Shown here piece by piece: positions 57,993 through 64,000 of a stretch of 64,000 nucleotides of DNA. Origin of the DNA: Pelomyxa schiedti (lineage: Eukaryota; Evosea; Pelobiontida; Pelomyxidae). The stretch covers positions 66,454-130,453 of the forward strand of contig JAHLWZ010000518.1 in NCBI GenBank assembly GCA_020536535.1, written 5' to 3'. Under the pieces are notes generated by a model that was not told the origin of the DNA, did not search any database, and saw only the letters and a list, made by a program, of their open reading frames with translations. The stretch's first letter is position 1. The number at the start of each line of letters is the position of its first letter. The position numbers and the translations under genes are program-made.

Positions 57993-60900
57993 ATGGTGTT
58001 TGAGGCGGTGGTGTCGTTTCTGACGTCGGCCTTCCACGACTACAAGTTGGAGGCACATTCGTTTCACTCCCTGGTGCCCTTTTTCACGGTGGTTATGCTG
58101 TTTGCCGTTGGGGGGTACTTCTCGGGATTCTTTTCGTTCCTCTCCTTGCTCGAATTCCGTAAGGAGAATCAAAGAGAGCCGACTACGCAAATTGCTCGTG
58201 TTAGGTTCAAAGACAAAGTGAGTTTCGTCGTTTTTTTTTCTTCACTTTTTCCGTACTAACAACAGCTTTCAGCTGTTTTTCAGTATTGGTGTTGTAAATG
58301 TTGCACTGTCCACATTCATAGTTGGAGTTGCACCTTCAAAGTACTATATATTTTTCACTTTAAAGGTAGGGATGTCCATGCCATTTTGGATATCAGTTTA
58401 ATGCACTTCAAGTGTTGTCTTTTGCTTGGTGTACGATACATCAGTTACAGGCGTGATGGACGTCAATACTTATTCTGGGACTTTTGTAAGCCAACATAGA
58501 ACATTTCAAAGTTGTCTGCTAACAAAAAGGGGACAATATTCTTGCATACAGGCTACTGGTCAAATTTCCTCTTCCTTCTCTACGTCTGGTTTTGGGACAG
58601 TAGAACAGTCTTCAGAATCTTGTTTGTTGTGGCCAATGGCCCACTTGCGTGGAGTGTCGTAGCATTTTCAAACCGCACTGTTTTCCACAACAGAGAGCAG
58701 ATGACAAGCTTGTTCATTCACGTTTCACCAATGCTACTGAGCTACTGTCTTCGGTGGAACCCAAGTGCTTTTGATGTATGTGAGGGAGGAGCTTTGAATG
58801 ACTGCTGGGCAAATCCTCTCTGGCTATTCCTTGGTGCACTGCTTAAGTGCTATGTGATTTGGCTTGTTTTATATTACGTTTGGGTATTTATCATCCTGGG
58901 ACCACGCGCAAGAGAGAAAAAATATAAGTAACGCATCCACCTCCTTTTTTCCCCTGTTGAATTCTTTCCTCTTAGGACAATGTTTGACTGGTATACAAGT
59001 GAGGGCACTGGACAACTCATTAACCGGTTCCACCCAAATCATCTGGTCAATAAATTGCTTTACTGCATGATGCATTGTGTATGCTCCACGATTGCTCTAT
59101 TTTTGGGCTCTCTTTTGTGGAACTCCCATATTGCACATTTCAGTTTTATTGTTATCATTAATCTCATTGGGATCTGGCAAGGTGCTGAACATTACTTCCA
59201 AGTAACCGTAATTGTGAAATCTTTAAAAACCTAACATTGAACCTCAAGAGTTTTGCTCAGTCCTATGAGAAAGATTTACTGCTAAAACTTGGTCTTACGG
59301 CCACCTCCAAGCAAGGTGCCCTAGATCTCAACCATCTTGAACCTGCTATTGTGACTACTGTCAAGGGCTGGGTGTCTGCCCGAAGGGGTACTGATATCCA
59401 GGCAGCTGATATACCTCTTCACGCCAACCTCACAAGAGAACTGGGTTTGAATTCGATCCAAATAAGCGAGATAAAGGGGCTACTGCAGAAAGAGTTCAAA
59501 GTTGGTGAAGTAAATCTAAGCGAACTTGAAACTGTGGCTCACGTTGCTGCAATTGCATCATCACGTGGGGGAACAGCAAAATCGGAAAAAGGAGGCGAGA
59601 AAGAGGTTAGTAAACTATCAAGTAACATACTGAATTCCTGAATAATCTAAAGGTTGCACCGGAGCAATGGAATGAAAAATCCCGACTCCAACCTTCCCTA
59701 CCAAGTGACCTCCAGAATATTCCTTTAGCATTCAGCCAATGTGCTTCTAGGTAAAATGTCAGTGTTGTTCCAAAAGAAACCAATCCCATCCCAGGTTTAA
59801 AAAACACGTCGCTATAGCTGATGAGATGTCTGGAGTTCTAACTTTCAAGTACAAAAAACCCCCAATTTCTCCAGTTGACACAGCACAGAAAGCTTCAGTT
59901 ATCAGCATCATTGTTTGCTGACCACATTATTGCGAATCCCGCTCTTTTTCCAGGTCGCCGCATTGGGCTCATGCTTCCTGCCTGCACACCTACAGCTATA
60001 GTACTACTGGCCCTATGGTTTGCCAAAAAAGTACCTGTGATGGTGAACTGGACATCCGGCTCCCGTAACATAAAATCAATGGTGGACTCCTCGGACTTGA
60101 AAGTTGTTATAACATCTAGGTCATTCTTGCAAAGGTTGGGTCCAGTGGAGCTTGGGCCCCTACATGAAAAAGGTTTTCTCTTGACTCTCTCGTACCTTAT
60201 TTATCAAGTCACAAGGAGTTCTTGTTTTCCTTGAGGATATGAAAGATGGCCTATTTTATGCGAATATTCTTAAAAATATTCTCTTTTTGCATTCTGCTGC
60301 TGAAAAGTATGATCTAAAGTCCATTAAACCACAAGATGGTAAAAAATCCTCCACGTTTTTATATTTGTTAACAGGAAGCAACAGAGGCTGTCATTCTTTT
60401 CACATCTGGATCAGAATCAGCCCCAAAGGTACTTTCGCTTTTGTTGAAGTCATTCTTATCCAAGGCAGGGTGTGCCTCTGACTCATATGAATATCTTGAG
60501 CCTCCTGCGTGGAGTTGTTACTATGCTTCCGGTTAATAGTAGTGACATCATTCTTGCCAGTCTACCTCCCTTCCATAGCTTTGGCTTTACTTGCTGCATC
60601 GTGTATCCGCTTGTATCTGGAATTAAAACAGGTCCAAATAGCACATCAATTTTGTGATCAAGATGTAACTCCATCTAGTGTACTATCCTGCACCCACGGA
60701 TTACATTGGAATTTCTAAGTAAACCCCATGTCAACGTTTTCTCTCTGACACATTTAGACAAATTACCAAGTGGCGGCCCACAATTTACATGGGGACACCA
60801 ACATTCCTTTCCGGAGTTCTGGCCAATACCCCATCTGAGGATACTGCAAGCCTCAAATATTGTATCACAGGCGCAGAGAAGACACCACAATCTCTGTTTG

Positions 60901-61833
60901 ACGAAGTTGTACTCTTTCAACCCCTTCGTTGAAACTAACGATTTCAACAGGTTGCAAGACGTCGTATAGTACCAGGCATTATTGAAGGTTACGGTATAAC
61001 CGAGTGCAGCCCCATTTTGACTCTGTACCTTCTCCCATTCCCCACATGCGAAATAATATCTTCAAGGAACCCACCTGGAAAAGAGCCAGCCGGTGTAGGT
61101 TACCCCGTTCCCGGTGTGGAGATGATTTCCGTTGCCGTTGAGCCTTTCATGCAGAACCGGACGATAGTTCCTCAAAAACCTGTATGCAGTCCAAGAACCA
61201 AAACGCTCCAACTCACAAAGAAAAGGGTCAGGAAGGCTTGCTGTTGTGCTCTGGAACCAGTATCTTTTCAGGATATCTGGGCAACACAGGCATTGATGCG
61301 TTTGTGATGTACAACAGCAAGAGATATTATATTACTGGTGATCTTGGTTCAATACGGGCCGACGGTGCTGTCTTTTTAAGTGGAAGACTGAAAAGAGTCA
61401 AAGTTGCTGGGGAAATGATCAGCCTTGGAGCTGGTAAGAACCATACTATTTATTTATGGCGGAAAGCTAACGCAGTTGCTCGCATCAAATTGCGACCAAT
61501 AATACAGTTGAAGAGGCCCTTCGTCAAGTATGGCCCAATACCAAGGAGGGAATTTCAGTTGCTGTTGAGGCCATTGAAAAAGCCGGCGAACAGCCGCAAA
61601 TATGTGTTTTCAGGTAGCTAGCTCCAACCATAATTACGTATCATCACATCAACCTCTCTCGCAGTACCTGCGGAGTTACCAGGGACCAAGCAGCAGCCGT
61701 GTTGAGGGCAGCCGGATTGCCAAATATAGCACACCCCACAGTGACACTAGTTGTACCAGAAATTCCCTTGCTTGGCAGTGGAAAGGCAAATTACCCACAA
61801 TTGAAGGCCCTTTTGGCAAAGCACTTGGGCTGA
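57993..61833 (+). CDS. Three-part fusion: GPC1 acyltransferase, acyl carrier domain, Aas-type acyl-ACP synthetase
   Basis: ATG 57993 starts MVFEAVVSFLTSAFHDYK. Residues about 60-370 match GPC1/DUF2838, the membrane glycerophosphocholine acyltransferase of fungi, plants and protists: DKLFFSIGVVNVALSTFIVG, RYISYRRDGRQYLFWDF, FLFLLYVWFWD, FVVANGPLAWSVVAF, TSLFIHVSPMLLSYCLRW and GIWQGAEHYFQ. A 47-nt phase-0 intron (about 59204-59250, with a CTAAC branch site) leads to SFAQSYEKDL and then a carrier domain, whose Ser sits in ELGLNSIQISE. From about 59655 comes a ligase very like the C-terminal half of bacterial Aas: GRRIGLMLPACTP, VPVMVNWTSGSRN, VVITSRSFLQR, ILFTSGSESAPKG (AMP loop), LPPFHSFGFT, EGYGITECSPI, YYITGDLGSI, GRLKRVKVAGEMISLG and PLLGSGKANYPQLK (catalytic Lys). 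The stop is TGA 61831-61833. Likely role: fatty acid activation, carrier loading and acylation of glycerophosphocholine in one ER protein (inference). Confidence 0.88.
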
Positions 61834-61935
61834 ACCAACTAGGAAAATAATGGCCAAGATGCAAAAAAAAAAAATCTGTGTTTTCTATCACCAATGATTC
61901 CAAAAATCACAAAGCTGAAGCTGTGGGATTATCTA

Positions 61936-64000
61936 TCACTCATTCACTTTCGTGACCAGTGTTTTTCTGGATGCTAGCTGTAAGGCTTTACGGAAGGTCT
62001 GCATGGCAAAAACAGAGGCTCCAACATAGGTAATGGCTGAAAGGAGTAGCAACCAGCAGCCCCATTGCAGCTTCACCACAACGTCAAAGCACGTGTCATC
62101 TCCATTAAGGGCTGTGTCAAAGTACTTGACCAAAATCTGGTTGATTGTGTCACAGTGTCCACCCACAATGAAGGCAACAAACTGTCCTACTTCAAGCAGA
62201 GATGCGAATAGTGCCAGTACAAAAACCTAAGGCGGGGTGAGAAATTGGGTCGAGAAAGAGTAACTGACTTCAATTCCGCCCCAGGCATTTAGGACTTCAC
62301 AGAAGATGTAGAAGGCAGTATGCATTTTTGCTCTCATGGGCACAACCCACATAACGGCTAATGTGAGCATGTGCAGTATTGGAAGCATCACCGATGACGT
62401 TAGAAATACGCACTGTAGGAGTCTCACACTGAAGTCATTTGGGTTCAGACTGCTATCTGGAAGAGATAGAGCAAGACTCATAATTGAGTAGTTCTGTGAA
62501 GTAGGAATTCCGATCTCATCCAATAGCCAGCCAGCGGCTCCAGCGAACTCGAAACTGAAGGAATGTACTGAAATGCCAAGTAGAAGGAATGCTACTGACG
62601 TCAAAAGCAGCAGTTCCATACCAATGATGAGCAAAACTTTGGTAGCAATCCCCGCTTTTGGGGAAGCTGCAGAGAAAAGGGCACAAATATAATTTGGCGC
62701 CTCTTCCGTTCTTGTGAGAGCTTGATCTTCACAATAGCGGTGTAGTGCGAGTATGAGATGTGACAGACACAGTGACAGAACGGTTGCAATGAGGAAGGAA
62801 GGAAATCCATAAAAAGGTTCCACGTATGTTTCAATCATAAAAGGAGTGTCAAAGGAATAGAGAGCTGGGTCATGCACAGGAAAAATTATTGTCATCTGAA
62901 AGGCGACCATCATCAGTAACATGAAATACGAATCTAGGAATGACCACTTCCCCAATGCGTCTTTTTGCCAATGAGTTTGCAAAAGTTGTTGGTAATAAAA
63001 TATACCTAACACCATCAGGCACTTCTCTCGATTCCTTACTGATAAGATTTTGCACGGAGTAATCCATAAAAGCAAGGCAGAAACGAGTTTCACAAACGGC
63101 CAAGTACCTGAAAATAATGCCAGAAGAAGAGCCAGTGGCCAGACTCCTGCTACCCACATATCCTACGTTCTTGGTTTTATCAAAGCAGGCGAAAAAGGGT
63201 GATACATGAACACTCTCTCCAAGAGTGAAGACTATAAGGGGATCAAACGAAATAAATCTTCCTCCTCCAGTTGTGAAGGCAATAAACACACTAGCAACAC
63301 CAGAAGTATTTGAAGATATGAAAAGTACAATGTTGAACAGAAGGAGAGCTGGTACCCCGATTCGCAAAGTAATATGGAGGCGCGGGTTGAGGAGCAAGGA
63401 GGGGCCAGGTGAAGGTTTCTCTTCTGCCAATAGGGGTGCTTTCTCTTCTGCCGATTGCGTATGGGAAGAAGATTTTTTTGCCCTAGCTCTAACAAACCCA
63501 TATGCTATGAGATACACAAGAAGACCCAAAGATAATAAACCCGCCACGGTAAGTGAAATTCCAGTAGCTAGCATATTAGGAGCGTCTTGAGGATTTTTCT
63601 CGTCGGGAAGGTATTGACATGTTGCCTCGTTCAGATTTGTTGTAATGACATCATTAAGAGCGAAGATGATAGGATTGGAGGCAAGTCCATTAATGAGTGC
63701 AGGTATGCAGTGTGAAAATGATGAAGTAACCATTGAGGTGATGTCATTTATAAGTTCAGAAAAATCAGAGGATTGATTCACTGAAAGAGAGAGAAAGGTA
63801 GATTCGATAGAAGTACCCAGAGAAGTATACAAAGAACAGTTGGAACCCATCAGCCGAAGGAGACAATTCCAGTCTTTGCATTGGGAGTTTGTGTAATTTT
63901 GGCCATATTGCGGGAATACGGCAGCTTGAAACGAGGCGGTCAACTCTGGTTTCAGCATAGTGAGGCTGCCAACCCATTCGGAATAAAGACAAATATCTGG
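61936..64000 (-). CDS. Polytopic membrane protein with PqiA-like domain (5' end outside window)
   Basis: The C-terminal part ends in SRKTLVTKVNE with stop at 61938-61936. Upstream exons give at least eight hydrophobic helices, such as LATGISLTVAGLLSLGLLVY, LRIGVPALLLFNIVLFIS, VFVLALFASLLEVGQFVAFI and LLLLTSVAFLLLGISV. A motif DALGKWSFLDSYFMLLMMVA after a Cys-containing loop is the mark of bacterial PqiA/YebS-type paraquat-inducible domains, also found in some protist and plant proteins. A Lys/Pro-rich cytosolic linker with EEKAPLLAEEKPSPGP lies between two TM blocks. An N-terminal lumenal segment with Cys (NSQCKDWNCLLRLMGSNCS) precedes. The gene continues beyond base 64000, so length and start are unknown. 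Bacterial PqiA acts in lipid transport across the envelope; the role in eukaryotes is unclear. Confidence 0.7.

Noticed and set aside
1-64000. tRNA, rRNA, CRISPR arrays, transposons
   Set aside because: No cloverleaf with A/B boxes, no rRNA segment, no regularly spaced repeats with unique spacers, and no transposase or reverse transcriptase motifs were noticed on either strand.

Overview
The window is nuclear DNA of a unicellular eukaryote. Almost every gene is broken by very short GT-AG introns, mostly about 35-70 nt and often with a CTAAC/CTGAC-like branch site. Genes lie on both strands, usually less than 300 bp apart, and there is no operon logic. Three features point to a flagellated amoebozoan, possibly an archamoeba or relative: a TKL kinase with a C-terminal SH2 domain of the Dictyostelium SHK type, a cysteine peptidase with a CfaD-like layout, and a kinesin-2 accessory subunit (KAP3) that implies cilia. 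This placement is an inference. No rRNA, tRNA, transposon or CRISPR was recognised.

Layout. 0-12 kb: a synapsin-like ATP-grasp gene with a predicted tail anchor (reading frame damaged), an ABC-F ATPase with a giant arm insertion, and RAD50. 12-23.5 kb: a coiled-coil protein, an archaeal-type (MJ1487-like) radical SAM protein, an LRR protein, a small unknown protein, a TPR protein and a membrane-anchored alpha-carbonic anhydrase. 23.5-31 kb: a Crinkler-like kinase with poly-Ser tails, the spliceosome factor BUD31 and the SHK-type kinase. 31-42.4 kb: a CLU-domain protein apparently fused to a WD40 propeller, the zinc protein CZIB, a PHO80-like cyclin with a His-rich tail, and KAP3. 42.4-51.4 kb: a small unknown protein, arsenite methyltransferase, a bacterial-type PARG, a two-TM protein, a C1 cysteine peptidase and CK2 beta. 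51.6-64 kb: a TMCO4/DUF726 hydrolase, two low-complexity unknowns, ARH1, a three-part GPC1-ACP-acyl-ACP-synthetase fusion, and the 3' part of a PqiA-like membrane protein cut by the window edge.

The strongest candidate for something undescribed is the fusion at 57993-61833. A membrane glycerophosphocholine acyltransferase (GPC1/DUF2838) reads, across a phase-0 intron, into an acyl carrier domain and then a ligase closely resembling the acyl-ACP synthetase half of bacterial Aas. It looks like a self-contained machine that activates a free fatty acid, holds it on its own carrier and passes it to glycerophosphocholine. A second theme is low-complexity Ser/Thr/Pro/Gln/Glu stretches inserted inside folded domains (ABC-F arm, SH2 domain, PARG). 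A third is the presence of two unrelated enzymes that reverse ADP-ribosylation (PARG-like and ARH1).

Exon boundaries were read by eye from splice signals and family conservation. Gene ends are mostly firm, while several first exons (CZIB, PARG, TPR protein) are uncertain.
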